Of a stretch of 56,285 nucleotides of DNA, positions 7,884-16,462 are shown piece after piece. Below the pieces are notes generated by a model that had not been told where the DNA came from, searched no databases, and saw only the letters and a program-made list of their open reading frames with translations. The translations under genes and the position numbers were made by a program. Each line of letters opens with the position of its first letter. Within the stretch, counting starts at the first letter, position 1. Source of the stretch: Flavobacterium sp. AG291 (lineage in GTDB: Bacteria > Bacteroidota > Bacteroidia > Flavobacteriales > Flavobacteriaceae); assembly GCF_003350375.1 (NCBI RefSeq), contig NZ_QQAR01000002.1, positions 358,397 to 414,681 of the forward strand, in the 5' to 3' direction.

Positions 7884-8624
7884 TTAACCTTTAAAACCTC
7901 CATCAATATTAAGGCTTGCTCCTGTAATATAACCTGCTTCAGGTCCCGCAAGAAAAGAAACAAAGGCTGCAATCTCATCTGCCTGAGCATAACGTCCTAC
8001 CGGAAGCTGCGTTCTTAAGAAATCGGCAAACTCTCCATTTTCAGGATTAAGGTCGGTATTTACCGGGCCGGGCTGAACGTTATTGATTGTTATCCCTAAT
8101 GGACCAAGATCTCTTGAAAGTGCTGTTGTAAGACCTTGTATTGCGGCTTTACTTGCTGCATAAACTGAGCCTCCTTCAAAAGGCATGCGGGTAGCATTTG
8201 TACTGCCTATGGTAATTATTCGGCTACCGCTGGTCATATGCTTAAGAGCAGCCTTAATAGCAACAAATACAGCACGGACATTAATATCAAAGGTTTTGTC
8301 GAAATCCTCAAGGGCAAAAGTATCCAGAGTTCCCATAATACCTACCCCTGCGTTGTTTACAAGTATATCCAGTTTTCCAAGTTTGGCTACTGTAGTTTCT
8401 ACTGACGCTGACACCGATACTGCATCGGCAGCATCTGCCTGAATAGCTACTGCTTTACGTCCTAAAGCTTCGATTTCTTTTACAAGATTTTCGGCCTGTT
8501 CTTTTCCTGATACATAAGTAAAGGCTACATCGGCACCGTCCTGCGCTAACCTTCTAACAATTCCTGCTCCTATTCCACGGCTTCCGCCTGTTACTAATGC
8601 TGTTTTATTTACTAAAGTTGACAT
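7884..8624 (-). CDS. SDR family NAD(P)-dependent oxidoreductase (FabG-like)
   Basis: This 246-residue classical short-chain dehydrogenase has the cofactor motif TGGSRGIG (residues 12-19), NNAG (90-93), catalytic Ser 141, and Tyr 155 and Lys 159 in YAASK. It has the C-terminal PGPVNT loop and ends ASLNIDGGFKG as in 3-oxoacyl-ACP reductase-like members. Such proteins reduce or oxidise carbonyl or alcohol groups with NADPH or NADH, and the substrate cannot be predicted. The Crp/Fnr-type regulator lies upstream on the same strand, but a terminator separates them. Confidence 0.93.
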   Translation of the reverse strand: MSTLVNKTALVTGGSRGIGAGIVRRLAQDGADVAFTYVSGKEQAENLVKEIEALGRKAVAIQADAADAVSVSASVETTVAKLGKLDILVNNAGVGIMGTLDTFALEDFDKTFDINVRAVFVAIKAALKHMTSGSRIITIGSTNATRMPFEGGSVYAASKAAIQGLTTALSRDLGPLGITINNVQPGPVNTDLNPENGEFADFLRTQLPVGRYAQADEIAAFVSFLAGPEAGYITGASLNIDGGFKG

Positions 8625-8778
8625 GATAATAAGTAATTTAATTATTAATGATTTTTTGTTTTTTCAGAGCAACCATTCAATTGGTTTTTCTGTTACAAAG
8701 TTGCAATCGATTGCCTCATCAAAACATTGACCCAAAGCAGAAAAAACTATTGATCTATATCAACAAAATTCTGAGCAT

Positions 8779-8806
8779 AAAAAAACTCCTGACATCATCA
8801 GGAGTT
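8779..8806 (-). terminator. Intrinsic terminator of the Crp/Fnr-type regulator
   Basis: The arms AACTCCTGA (8784-8792) and TCAGGAGTT (8798-8806) have a 5-base loop. An A run at 8779-8785 supplies the minus-strand U tract. Confidence 0.85.
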
Positions 8807-8824
8807 ATACCATATAATAAAGTT

Positions 8825-9403
8825 TTATTTCTTAGTAGCATTGTTACGTATTCGGCTTAGTGTTTCAGGAGAAACGCCAACAAAGGATGCTATCATGTGC
8901 TGTGGTATTCGATTAATTATATTTGGATATGCTTTAATGAATTCGTTATACTTTTCTTCAGCGGTATAACTATTCCCCATATGAATACGATGCTGCAGTA
9001 CTACAAAACTACGCTCCAGCAAATTGCGTTGAAAGGTATTATATCCGGGAATTGCTTCCAGCAAGTTCTCAAAATCTCCTTTTGCAATAAGAATGATCTC
9101 ACTGTCTTCTAAAGCCTCTATATTAAACTTTGCAGGATCGCCATATAAATAACTATGCCTGTCGCCGGCCCACCAGTTTTCGGGAGAGAACTGAAAAATA
9201 TGCTCTACACCTTTATCATCTACCCTGTATGTCCTTACAAGTCCTTTAGACACAAAGGCGTTATAGTGCCAAACATCACCTTCCTGCAACAAATATTGCC
9301 GGCGCCTTAGTTTTTTCAATCTGCAAACGCTTTCAACCATTGCAATATCTTCCCGTGTCAGCGTAATTTTAGATTGCAGGTAATTAATAAAATTGTCAAA
9401 CAT
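8825..9403 (-). CDS. Crp/Fnr family transcriptional regulator
   Basis: This 192-residue protein has a cyclic-nucleotide-binding-type beta-roll in residues about 25-115 (LRRRQYLLQEGDVWHYNAFV, then LVRTYRVDD), a long dimerisation helix, and a C-terminal helix-turn-helix, HMIASFVGVSPETLSRIRN. This short form is typical of Bacteroidota, where the ligand is usually unknown. No Cys cluster for an iron-sulfur centre is seen at the N-terminus, so it is not a classical oxygen-sensing Fnr. It is divergent from the MhqO-like/pirin cluster, with a perfect palindrome in between, so it is the likely regulator of that cluster. Confidence 0.88.
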   Translation of the reverse strand: MFDNFINYLQSKITLTREDIAMVESVCRLKKLRRRQYLLQEGDVWHYNAFVSKGLVRTYRVDDKGVEHIFQFSPENWWAGDRHSYLYGDPAKFNIEALEDSEIILIAKGDFENLLEAIPGYNTFQRNLLERSFVVLQHRIHMGNSYTAEEKYNEFIKAYPNIINRIPQHMIASFVGVSPETLSRIRNNATKK

Positions 9404-9468
9404 ATAATTTAGTTTATGTAAATATATGGAATATTACAATTTGCTGATTATCGCAGTGGTATTGCCAA

Positions 9469-9486
9469 TTAACGATATATCGTTAA
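9469..9486. promoter_or_regulatory. Perfect 18-base palindrome, candidate operator
   Basis: TTAACGATATATCGTTAA is an exact inverted repeat. It sits in the 244-base divergent region, 66 bases from the Crp/Fnr-type regulator start and 162 bases from the dioxygenase start. Dyads of this length and symmetry suit dimeric Crp/Fnr-type proteins, but assignment to this regulator is inference. Confidence 0.6.
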
Positions 9487-9647
9487 CTAAAACTCCATTA
9501 AAAGCCTACCCAGCCGTATAAAACAACATTTTATAAAAAAGGTATGCAAATTGCCTAAGAGGCTATAATTACTTTCTTGTCCCAGTTCAATGCGCAGAAT
9601 TAAGTCCGGAGGTAATTTTACACTATCAAATTAAAACATATATAATC

Positions 9648-10589
9648 ATGGAAAATACAATTTTAGGCATCCACCATATAACAGCTATTGCTGGCGATGC
9701 CAAACGCAACTTTAATTTTTACGCTCATATTTTAGGTTTACGATTTATCAAAAAAACTGTAAACTTTGATGATCCCGGAACTTACCATTTTTATTTTGGT
9801 GATGAAATAGGTAGTGCAGGTACCATAATTACTTTCTTCCCTTGGGGCGAAGACATACCACAAGGCAGAAGAGGTTCAGGAATGGCTACTGAAATAGGTT
9901 ATTCTGTACCTAAAGGAAGTCTTGAATGGTGGATAGAACGTTTTGAAAAATATAACGTGATTTACAACAAGCCTGCTGAAAAATTTGGTGAAAGATATTT
10001 AACTTTTCTTGATCCAGATGGACTGAAACTGGAACTTATTGAACAGGAAAATGACGACAGGAAACCATGGGAAACAGATGAAGTTAAAGCAGCCCATGCC
10101 ACAAGAGGTTTTCACAAAGTAACGATCACTCTTAATGATATTAAAGGAACTGCTAATGTATTAACCAACATTTTCGGTTACAGATTAGTAGCTCAGGAAT
10201 CCAATCGTTACCGTTATGCTACCGATGCTGTAAATCAGGCTGCAATAGTAGACCTTGTAGAATTACCGTCTGAAAAACGTGGCCACGTAGCAAACGGCTC
10301 AGTACACCATGTAGCCTTTAGGGTAAAAAATGACGAGATATTGATGTATTTCCGTGAAAAAGTAGCCAGTATCGGCCTTAGCATAACCCCACAAATAGAC
10401 AGACAGTACTTCCATTCGTTATATTTCAGGGAACCGGGAGGTGTACTTTTTGAAATTGCCACCGATAATCCGGGCTTTACTGTAGATGAAGAGCTTGAAA
10501 ACCTTGGTAAAGGTCTTAAACTTCCTGAACAATACGAAAGCCAGCGTGCCGCAATTGAAGCTCATTTAGTACCTATCAATTCATTGTAA
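9648..10589 (+). CDS. Ring-cleaving dioxygenase, VOC superfamily (MhqO/MhqA-like)
   Basis: This 313-residue protein has two vicinal-oxygen-chelate halves. Metal-binding candidates are the His pair at 9-10 (GIHHITAI), the His pair at 220-221 (VHHVAFRV) and Glu 269 (LFEIATD). The order and spacing match hydroquinone-type extradiol dioxygenases such as MhqO and MhqA, which open aromatic rings using Fe(II). Those enzymes detoxify quinones and hydroquinones. The next gene is an MhqD-like hydrolase 11 bases downstream, the same pairing seen in quinone-stress operons, which supports the assignment. The exact substrate is not known. Confidence 0.88.
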   Translation: MENTILGIHHITAIAGDAKRNFNFYAHILGLRFIKKTVNFDDPGTYHFYFGDEIGSAGTIITFFPWGEDIPQGRRGSGMATEIGYSVPKGSLEWWIERFEKYNVIYNKPAEKFGERYLTFLDPDGLKLELIEQENDDRKPWETDEVKAAHATRGFHKVTITLNDIKGTANVLTNIFGYRLVAQESNRYRYATDAVNQAAIVDLVELPSEKRGHVANGSVHHVAFRVKNDEILMYFREKVASIGLSITPQIDRQYFHSLYFREPGGVLFEIATDNPGFTVDEELENLGKGLKLPEQYESQRAAIEAHLVPINSL

Positions 10590-10600
10590 AAATTAATATT

Positions 10601-11227
10601 ATGGATTTTCAGCCATTAAAATATATCTATAAAGCATCGGCAAATGCCGATGCTTATACCATCCTTTTACTGCATGGCACAGGAGGAAATGAAAATGACC
10701 TTTTGCCTCTTGCCGCAAATTTTGGCAAATGTTACAACATTTTGAGCGTACGCGGTAATGTTAGCGAAAACGGCATGCCTCGCTTTTTTAAACGCTTGGG
10801 TATGGGAGTATTTGATGAACAGGATCTTGATTTCCGTACTGATGAACTTGTTGCTTTCATTAAAGAAATAGCTGTAAAAGAAGATTTTGACAGTAGCAAA
10901 GTTATTGCGCTTGGCTACTCTAATGGTGCCAATATTGCCGGATCTACATTAGTTAAGTATCCCGACTTTTTAGCGGGTGCAGTATTGTACCGACCTATGC
11001 AACCTTTCAAAACAATAAAATCTCAAGGTACGGAACGCGCTGTTCCTGTATTTTTCAGTTCAGGTATAGCCGATCCAACTATTGAGCCTTCTGCAACACC
11101 AATTTATGTATTGACCCTTGAAGAACTCGGTTTTAATGTAGACTATCATGAGCTGCCAACAGGCCATAACCTGACTATGGATGATATAAAACTTTCTGCC
11201 GAATGGCTGGAAAAAAACTTCAACTAA
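10601..11227 (+). CDS. Alpha/beta hydrolase, MhqD-like carboxylesterase
   Basis: This 208-residue protein of the phospholipase/carboxylesterase family shows the oxyanion-region motif LLHGTGGNENDL near residue 22, the nucleophile elbow GYSNGA, an acid in SGIADPTIEP and the catalytic His in TGHNLT. No signal peptide is present, so it is cytosolic. In Firmicutes the MhqD hydrolase is coexpressed with MhqO under quinone stress, and the same gene pair occurs here. It overlaps the following gene by one base at TAATG, indicating translational coupling. Confidence 0.88.
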   Translation: MDFQPLKYIYKASANADAYTILLLHGTGGNENDLLPLAANFGKCYNILSVRGNVSENGMPRFFKRLGMGVFDEQDLDFRTDELVAFIKEIAVKEDFDSSKVIALGYSNGANIAGSTLVKYPDFLAGAVLYRPMQPFKTIKSQGTERAVPVFFSSGIADPTIEPSATPIYVLTLEELGFNVDYHELPTGHNLTMDDIKLSAEWLEKNFN

Positions 11228-11583
11228 TGGAATCATTTGCTGTAACACGTGTTTATGCTGATGAAAACGGAGACAGTCGCTTTGAAGACGCTAGCATTCC
11301 GTTGAATGAGGCCGGAGAAATTGGTTTCCTGTCAGAAGCACAAAAAGCAGGTACAATAATATTCAGAAAAGTTATGCAGCATTACGATTATGATTTTCAT
11401 AATGCACCTGCAAGACAATATATATTGCTTATGGATGGTGTAATTGAAATTGAAACGTCGCTGGGTGATAAACGTACCTTTAACGCCGGAGAAGTCCTTT
11501 TAGTAGAAGATACCACCGGCAAAGGCCACAAAACAAAGAATATTACCGATGCTATAAGGTCATCAGTATTTATAACACTATAA
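11227..11583 (+). CDS. Small cupin-like protein
   Basis: The start is the ATG overlapping the upstream stop (TAATG), giving 118 residues. The longer frame into the upstream gene is rejected. The central part reads like a single cupin barrel: HNAPARQYILLMDGVIEIET, then FNAGEVLLVEDTTGKGHKT. There is one His early (in DFHNAP) and one late (GKGHKT), so metal binding is possible but incomplete. Proteins like this are often annotated only as cupin-domain or hypothetical. It is cotranscribed with the MhqO/MhqD-like pair, so a role in the same detoxification is likely. Confidence 0.72.
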   Translation: MESFAVTRVYADENGDSRFEDASIPLNEAGEIGFLSEAQKAGTIIFRKVMQHYDYDFHNAPARQYILLMDGVIEIETSLGDKRTFNAGEVLLVEDTTGKGHKTKNITDAIRSSVFITL

Positions 11584-11613
11584 TTTTTAGTTTATTAGTT
11601 TTTAGTTACCAAT

Positions 11614-11644
11614 GAGAGGCAGCCCGATAGCTGCTTCTCTTTTT
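11614..11644 (+). terminator. Intrinsic terminator after the MhqO-like operon
   Basis: The arms GAGAGGCAGC (11614-11623) and GCTGCTTCTC (11630-11639) contain one G-U pair. Five T follow. It splits the first three genes from pirin. Confidence 0.75.
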
Positions 11645-11724
11645 AATGCAGTAACCTTAAAGTAACCCTGCTTTAAAAGTCAGGCAAAATCACTAACTTT
11701 AACCGACTCTAAAAAACAACCACT

Positions 11725-12621
11725 ATGTCAAACATTGGCCTTATAATAGAAGAACGACCAAGCGATATAGGTAATTTCCTTGTTGGGAGATTACTGCCTT
11801 TCCGTGAAAAAAGAACTGTAGGTCCATTTGCCTTTATAGACCACATGGGGCCTGTTATGCTTAGCGAACGTGAGAATATGGACGTTGGTCCACATCCACA
11901 TATTGGTCTTTCTACCCTAACCTACCTGTTTGAAGGAAGCATTATGCACAGAGACAGTTTGGGAACTGAAGTAGAAATAAAACCCGGACAGGTGAACTGG
12001 ATGACCGCAGGAAAAGGGATAGTACACTCTGAACGTACACCGGAATACCTTCGCCATTCGGACAAACCACTGCACGGATTACAAATTTGGGTAGCTTTAC
12101 CCAAGCATCTGGAAGAAATGGAACCATCATTTGCCCATATAGAAGAAGATGGTATGCCAACCTGGAAAATAGGTTCAGTAGATGCTAAACTCATCGCAGG
12201 GGAAGCTTTCGGAAAAAAATCGGAAGTACCTGTTTACAGTCCGTTATATTTTATTGAACTGAAAAGCAAAAGCAAAGAAAAACTACAGATTGGTAAAGAG
12301 CTATATGGTGAAAGTGGGCTTTATATCTTAGAAGGCAGCATTGAAAGCGATGGTACCACATTCGAACCTAAACAGCTTCTGGTTGCCAAAGACGCTTCCA
12401 TCTGTGAATTTACCATGAACGAGAATACAACCGTTTATATATTTGGCGGAGAAGCATTCCCTGAACCAAGACACATTTACTGGAATTTTGTGGCTACATC
12501 AACTGAAATGATAGAAGATGCTAAACAGCGCTGGATTGAACAGACATTCCCTAAAATTCCGGGTGAAACAGGATATGTTCCTTTACCACCTCAAAATCCT
12601 AATTTTAACATCAAAAGATAA
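11725..12621 (+). CDS. Pirin family protein
   Basis: This 298-residue bicupin has the pirin metal-site motif PHPHIGLSTLTYLFEG at about residue 57, followed by HRD and by GKGIVHSE at about 98. This is the His-His-His-Glu set that binds Fe in pirins. The C-terminal cupin is degenerate, as is usual. Some pirins act as quercetin 2,3-dioxygenases and others as redox-sensing partner proteins, and the sequence does not distinguish these. Its place next to ring-cleaving genes is consistent with handling of aromatic or redox-active compounds. Confidence 0.92.
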   Translation: MSNIGLIIEERPSDIGNFLVGRLLPFREKRTVGPFAFIDHMGPVMLSERENMDVGPHPHIGLSTLTYLFEGSIMHRDSLGTEVEIKPGQVNWMTAGKGIVHSERTPEYLRHSDKPLHGLQIWVALPKHLEEMEPSFAHIEEDGMPTWKIGSVDAKLIAGEAFGKKSEVPVYSPLYFIELKSKSKEKLQIGKELYGESGLYILEGSIESDGTTFEPKQLLVAKDASICEFTMNENTTVYIFGGEAFPEPRHIYWNFVATSTEMIEDAKQRWIEQTFPKIPGETGYVPLPPQNPNFNIKR

Positions 12622-12631
12622 CCCAACACCA

Positions 12632-12910
12632 ATGGAAATAAAACACTCAGACGATGGCAAAAAAGGCTACTTCAGTGCCAAAGAAGGCGAAGTAAAAGCC
12701 GGTATAATGACCTATGTATGGTCTAACGAAAATACATTCATCATCGATCATACCGAAGGCAATCCCGAATTTAAAGGCATAGGCAGAAAACTTCTTGATG
12801 CAGCAGTAACCTATGCAAGGGAGAATAATAAAAAGATAATTCCGCTTTGCCCTTTCGCTAAAAAAATGTTTGATAAGACTCCTGAAATACACGATGTACT
12901 ATCAAAATAG
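12632..12910 (+). CDS. Small GNAT-like N-acetyltransferase (YjdJ type)
   Basis: With the ATG at 12632 the protein has 92 residues. It begins 10 bases after the pirin stop, and the longer overlapping frame is rejected. It matches the short GNAT family with a compact acetyl-CoA fold: GIMTYVW, then IDHTEGNPEFKGIGRKLLDAAVTYARENNKK split by a GxG turn, then PLCPFAKKMF. These proteins are common in bacteria and their acceptors are mostly unknown. It is probably cotranscribed with pirin. Confidence 0.88.
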   Translation: MEIKHSDDGKKGYFSAKEGEVKAGIMTYVWSNENTFIIDHTEGNPEFKGIGRKLLDAAVTYARENNKKIIPLCPFAKKMFDKTPEIHDVLSK

Positions 12911-12939
12911 CTAAAGGCATTTTAGCATAGTATTAAAAG

Positions 12940-12994
12940 AATCATCAGTAGGATTGCTTACCTTTAGGCAAACCACAACCTGATGATTTTTTTT
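12940..12994 (+). terminator. Terminator-like hairpin overlapping the DUF3995 start codon
   Basis: The outer arms AATCATCAG (12940-12948) and CTGATGATT (12980-12988) enclose an inner stem TTGCTTA (12954-12960) with TAGGCAA (12965-12971). Eight T follow. The ATG of the next gene (12983) lies inside the 3-prime arm. It could terminate transcription or hide the start codon. Confidence 0.65.
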
Positions 12995-13405
12995 ATACTT
13001 ATAAATACAGTAATCTTTATTATGCTTTCTTTTATTCATGTATACTGGGCTATCAACGGTAGCCTGGGTAAAGAAGACGTAATACCCACCCTGCCTGATG
13101 GAAAAGCAGTTTTTGAACCGGGTATAGTTGGTACTTTTGCAGTAGCCGCTTTACTTGGAATTTTTGCTTTCGTTACTGTGGGTGACCTTGGTATTTATAA
13201 TGATTACCTTTCTGACGATTTTATTAAATACGCTACACTGGCAATAGGTATACTATTCCTGCTGAGAGCTATAGGTGATTTTAAATATGTTGGCTTTTTC
13301 AAAACTATAAAGGAAACGCTTTTCGCTAAAAACGACAGCCGCTATTTCTCGCCACTTTGCCTCTATCTTGGATTGAGCAGTATAGCTATTGCCCTGATTC
13401 AATAA
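12983..13405 (+). CDS. DUF3995 family integral membrane protein
   Basis: This 140-residue protein has four predicted membrane helices. The first helix contains the family-type motif SFIHVYWAING, followed by a loop and PGIVGTFAVAALLG. A later Met at 13022 would cut the first helix, so the ATG at 12983 is kept even though it lies in the 3-prime arm of a terminator-like hairpin. The biochemical function of DUF3995 is not established. It is the last gene of the plus-strand cluster and is followed by a terminator. Confidence 0.82.
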   Translation: MIFFILINTVIFIMLSFIHVYWAINGSLGKEDVIPTLPDGKAVFEPGIVGTFAVAALLGIFAFVTVGDLGIYNDYLSDDFIKYATLAIGILFLLRAIGDFKYVGFFKTIKETLFAKNDSRYFSPLCLYLGLSSIAIALIQ

Positions 13406-13432
13406 AAAAGGGCAACCGTTATGGTTGCCCTT
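13403..13432. terminator. Bidirectional intrinsic terminator
   Basis: The arms AAGGGCAACC (about 13408-13417) and GGTTGCCCTT (13423-13432) are preceded by a run of A. Confidence 0.75.
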
Positions 13433-13479
13433 CCCTGAGGAAAGCATATAACCTTAAATGAACTTTCTCCTTAAGCCTT

Positions 13480-14526
13480 TTATTTCATTGAAGCCATATC
13501 GATAACAAAACGATATTTTACATCGCTTCTGTCCATTCTTTCATAGGCTTCATTGATATAGTCCATATCAATAATCTCAACATCAGAAGTGATATTGTGC
13601 TCAGCACAGTAATCAAGCATTTCCTGCATTTCTTTTATACCACCGATCAGACTACCCATAATGGCTCTGCGTTTCATTACCAGATTAAAAGCCTGTATTG
13701 GTTCACCGGCAGGAGGTAATCCTACAATTACCATAGTACCGTTCTTGTTCAGCAGGTTCAGGTAAGTATTGTAATCATGCTTCGCCGAAACCGTATTGAT
13801 GATCACGTCAAATTTGTTAGCAAGTGATGCCATAACAGCAGAATCTGAAGTCAGGGCAAAATTATGCGCTCCCAACGCTTTGGCATCAGCCTCTTTCGAT
13901 GGCGATGTACTAAGCATAGTAACCTCAGCTCCAAAAGAAGCTGCAAATTTTACTGCCATGTGGCCTAGTCCACCTAATCCAAGTACAGCTACTTTATGTC
14001 CCTTACCTACGTTAAGATAACGTAATGGGGAATAAGTAGTGATACCGGCACATAATAAAGGAGCTACCCTTTTAAGATCAAGTTTTTCAGATACATGAAG
14101 TACATAGCTCTCGTCTACAGTAATCGTAGTAGAATATCCTCCATAGGTGGGGATTTTAGTTCCACGCTCATAGCTGTTGTATGTTCCTGTCATGCCTTCT
14201 TCACAATATTGCTCTTCGCCTTCCTTACAGCTTGCGCATGTACGGCATGAGTCAACAAAACAGCCTACTCCAGCAAGCTCCCCAACAGAAAATTTAGCTA
14301 CTTTCTCACCTGTTTTAATAATTCTTCCCACAATTTCGTGTCCCGGAACCAATGGATATATTGCAGGACCCCAGTCACCTTTAGCAGTGTGGATATCAGA
14401 GTGGCAAACACCACTGTATAATATTTCTATCTGCACCTGGTTAGGACCTACTTCTTTACGTTCAAATTCAAAGGGCTTAAGAGGCGTCTCCGCATCATAG
14501 GCCGCAAAAGCTTTTACCTGAATCAT
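13480..14526 (-). CDS. Zinc-dependent NAD(P) alcohol dehydrogenase (cinnamyl/YahK-like)
   Basis: This 348-residue medium-chain dehydrogenase has the catalytic zinc ligands Cys 41 (GVCHSDIH) and His 63-Glu 64 (PGHEIVG), and a later Cys in LLCAGITTYSPL. Structural-zinc Cys occur at 94, 97, 100 and 108, and the nucleotide site GLGGLGHMAVK is present. These features fit the broad-range aldehyde reductases of the CAD/YahK group, which turn aldehydes into alcohols with NADPH. It starts 29 bases after the LytTR response regulator stop with no hairpin in between, so it may be cotranscribed with the two-component genes. Confidence 0.93.
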   Translation of the reverse strand: MIQVKAFAAYDAETPLKPFEFERKEVGPNQVQIEILYSGVCHSDIHTAKGDWGPAIYPLVPGHEIVGRIIKTGEKVAKFSVGELAGVGCFVDSCRTCASCKEGEEQYCEEGMTGTYNSYERGTKIPTYGGYSTTITVDESYVLHVSEKLDLKRVAPLLCAGITTYSPLRYLNVGKGHKVAVLGLGGLGHMAVKFAASFGAEVTMLSTSPSKEADAKALGAHNFALTSDSAVMASLANKFDVIINTVSAKHDYNTYLNLLNKNGTMVIVGLPPAGEPIQAFNLVMKRRAIMGSLIGGIKEMQEMLDYCAEHNITSDVEIIDMDYINEAYERMDRSDVKYRFVIDMASMK

Positions 14527-14555
14527 AGTTTTTAGATTGTTTTTGTGTTATTTAT

Positions 14556-15275
14556 TTAGTTTTTGATCAAATGTTTCAGTTTTTCAGCCAGTTCCCTACG
14601 ATAAGTAATTCCAATAGGAACCGGATTTTTTTTAATCACAACATGGTCTTTCATCACCTCATCTACCTTGTCAAGCGCAATGATGTATGATTTATGCGAT
14701 CTCATAAACAGGGAGGAAGGCAACATCTTTTCCATATCATTGGTGGTAATTGTTGCCAGGTAATTACGCTTTTGGGTAATGATCTTTACATAATTGCCAT
14801 AACTCTGTGCATACAATATGCTGTTCAGTTCGATAGGTATAGTATCGCTATCTACTTTTACATAAATGCTACCTGACACTTCTTCTTCCTCCTGAGATTG
14901 TTGTACAGCCCCTTCAAGTTCAAAAAAACGATCGATTGCTTTTAGAAAACGAGGGTGGTATATTGGCTTAAGCAAATAATCAAGAACGCCGTACTCATAA
15001 CTTTCCAAAGCGAATTCACTGTAAGCTGTAGTAAGGACGGTACGTGGTGGTTTATCTAATTTTTGCAGCATTTCTATACCCGAAATCTCCGGCATATCAA
15101 TATCAAGGAACATAAGGTCTACCGTATTATTCTCAAGATATTCCAGAGCCTCAACCCCATTATATCCCTGAAAAACTAATTCCAGTGAAGGGTTCTGACT
15201 GATGTAGTTGGCAAGCACATAGTGTGCAGCGGGTTCATCGTCAATAATGATACATTTTTTAACGAACTGGCTCAT
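14556..15275 (-). CDS. LytTR family response regulator
   Basis: This 239-residue regulator has an N-terminal receiver with acidic pocket DDE at 12-14, phosphoacceptor Asp 58 (FLDIDMP), and a C-terminal LytTR DNA-binding domain (NYVKIITQKRNYLAT, then FMRSHKSYIIAL). It overlaps the upstream kinase gene by 17 bases, so the pair is translated together. The divergent gene on the other side of the kinase begins a TolC-RND efflux operon, which is the most likely target. That link is inferred from position. Confidence 0.93.
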   Translation of the reverse strand: MSQFVKKCIIIDDEPAAHYVLANYISQNPSLELVFQGYNGVEALEYLENNTVDLMFLDIDMPEISGIEMLQKLDKPPRTVLTTAYSEFALESYEYGVLDYLLKPIYHPRFLKAIDRFFELEGAVQQSQEEEEVSGSIYVKVDSDTIPIELNSILYAQSYGNYVKIITQKRNYLATITTNDMEKMLPSSLFMRSHKSYIIALDKVDEVMKDHVVIKKNPVPIGITYRRELAEKLKHLIKN

Positions 15276-16299
15276 ACCTCTTTAGCTGTAACTGTAAATT
15301 TACGGTATAAATATCGGTTTGCTCTATATCCAGCGAATAATTAGCGCCATAAAGCAGCCTTAATCGTTCTGTAGTGTTCTTGATCCCTATTTTTGTAGAT
15401 ACAACTTCAGTCTTCTTTTCAGGTAGTGAATTTCTCACTACCATTTCAAGCTTACCTGCTTTTACTGTAATATCAACATCTACAAAACATTTCTCTATCG
15501 TGCAGGTACCATGCTTAAATGCATTCTCTATAAAACAGATAAGTAACATTGGTGGAATCTTGTATGAATTAGCATCATCAATCTCGCTATTGAAACTGAT
15601 ATTGCAACGATAGCCTACTCGCTCCTTCTCCAATTCTATATAACTGCTAATGAAGCTTATTTCATCTTCAAGGGCGACACATTGTCTTTCATTACTCTCC
15701 AGCTGATAGCGCATTAACTGAGAGACATGCATAATAAGCCCCGGCGTACGCTGCGGATATTGAAGACTAATACCATAAAGCGTATTGAACGTATTGAATA
15801 AAAAGTGCGGATTAAGCTGCTCCCTTAGCGAATTAAGCTGCGCCTGGTTATACAAAAGCTTTTCCTCATCAAGGTTTTTACGATCACGATAAAACTTCAA
15901 TATCATGTGTACCGAGAGAATACAAATAAGTGTGGCAACAAGTGTAGCAGCCTGAAACACATAACTCTTTTGTTCTGAGGATTTGTAGAGGAAACAGTTT
16001 TTGTATATCCACAATGAAGCAACCTCATACATGATTATCGAAAAACCAAAAACAAGTACTGCCGAAAGAAATACATATAGGAATATCTTGTGCTTTTTAA
16101 GCAATATCGGAAGTAGCAAAAAGCGATTTAACTGCGCATGTGCATATAACATAAGGAAATAAGCACAACCCGACCATATGCCACGCCATGACTTGATAAG
16201 TATCCAGTCGTTAAGGGTAAAAAGAATGAAAGAGAAAGCCAGTATAAAAAACTCCTGCCACCATTTATTCTCTATTACATTCCTGTAAATCTTATTCAT
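15259..16299 (-). CDS. LytS-type sensor histidine kinase
   Basis: This 346-residue kinase has four or so N-terminal membrane helices in residues 1-135, a short linker helix, the His-kinase box QLNPHFLFNTFNTL (His 165) and the N box FIENAFKHG. A later GIKNTTERLRLLYG replaces the classical G boxes, as in the LytS/YehU group. There is no separate periplasmic sensor domain, so it may sense an envelope or membrane signal. It forms a pair with the LytTR regulator (17-base overlap). Confidence 0.93.
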   Translation of the reverse strand: MNKIYRNVIENKWWQEFFILAFSFILFTLNDWILIKSWRGIWSGCAYFLMLYAHAQLNRFLLLPILLKKHKIFLYVFLSAVLVFGFSIIMYEVASLWIYKNCFLYKSSEQKSYVFQAATLVATLICILSVHMILKFYRDRKNLDEEKLLYNQAQLNSLREQLNPHFLFNTFNTLYGISLQYPQRTPGLIMHVSQLMRYQLESNERQCVALEDEISFISSYIELEKERVGYRCNISFNSEIDDANSYKIPPMLLICFIENAFKHGTCTIEKCFVDVDITVKAGKLEMVVRNSLPEKKTEVVSTKIGIKNTTERLRLLYGANYSLDIEQTDIYTVNLQLQLKRYEPVR

Positions 16300-16407
16300 T
16301 TCATTTCATTTCTTACTGCAAAGTAAGCACTAATATACATAACTGTAACAATTTGTATGACGAATTCAATTCATCATTAAAAAACGGCTTAGCCAAAATA
16401 GCTGTTT

Positions 16408-16415
16408 TACTTTTG
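16408..16415 (+). promoter_or_regulatory. Candidate -7 box of the TolC-RND operon
   Basis: The plus strand reads TACTTTTG, 48 bases upstream of the TolC ATG. No clear -33 element is present, so the promoter may depend on an activator. Confidence 0.4.
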
Positions 16416-16462
16416 CCAATAATTTCCATAAAAACATCTTATTCTATAATTCACTTACTATA

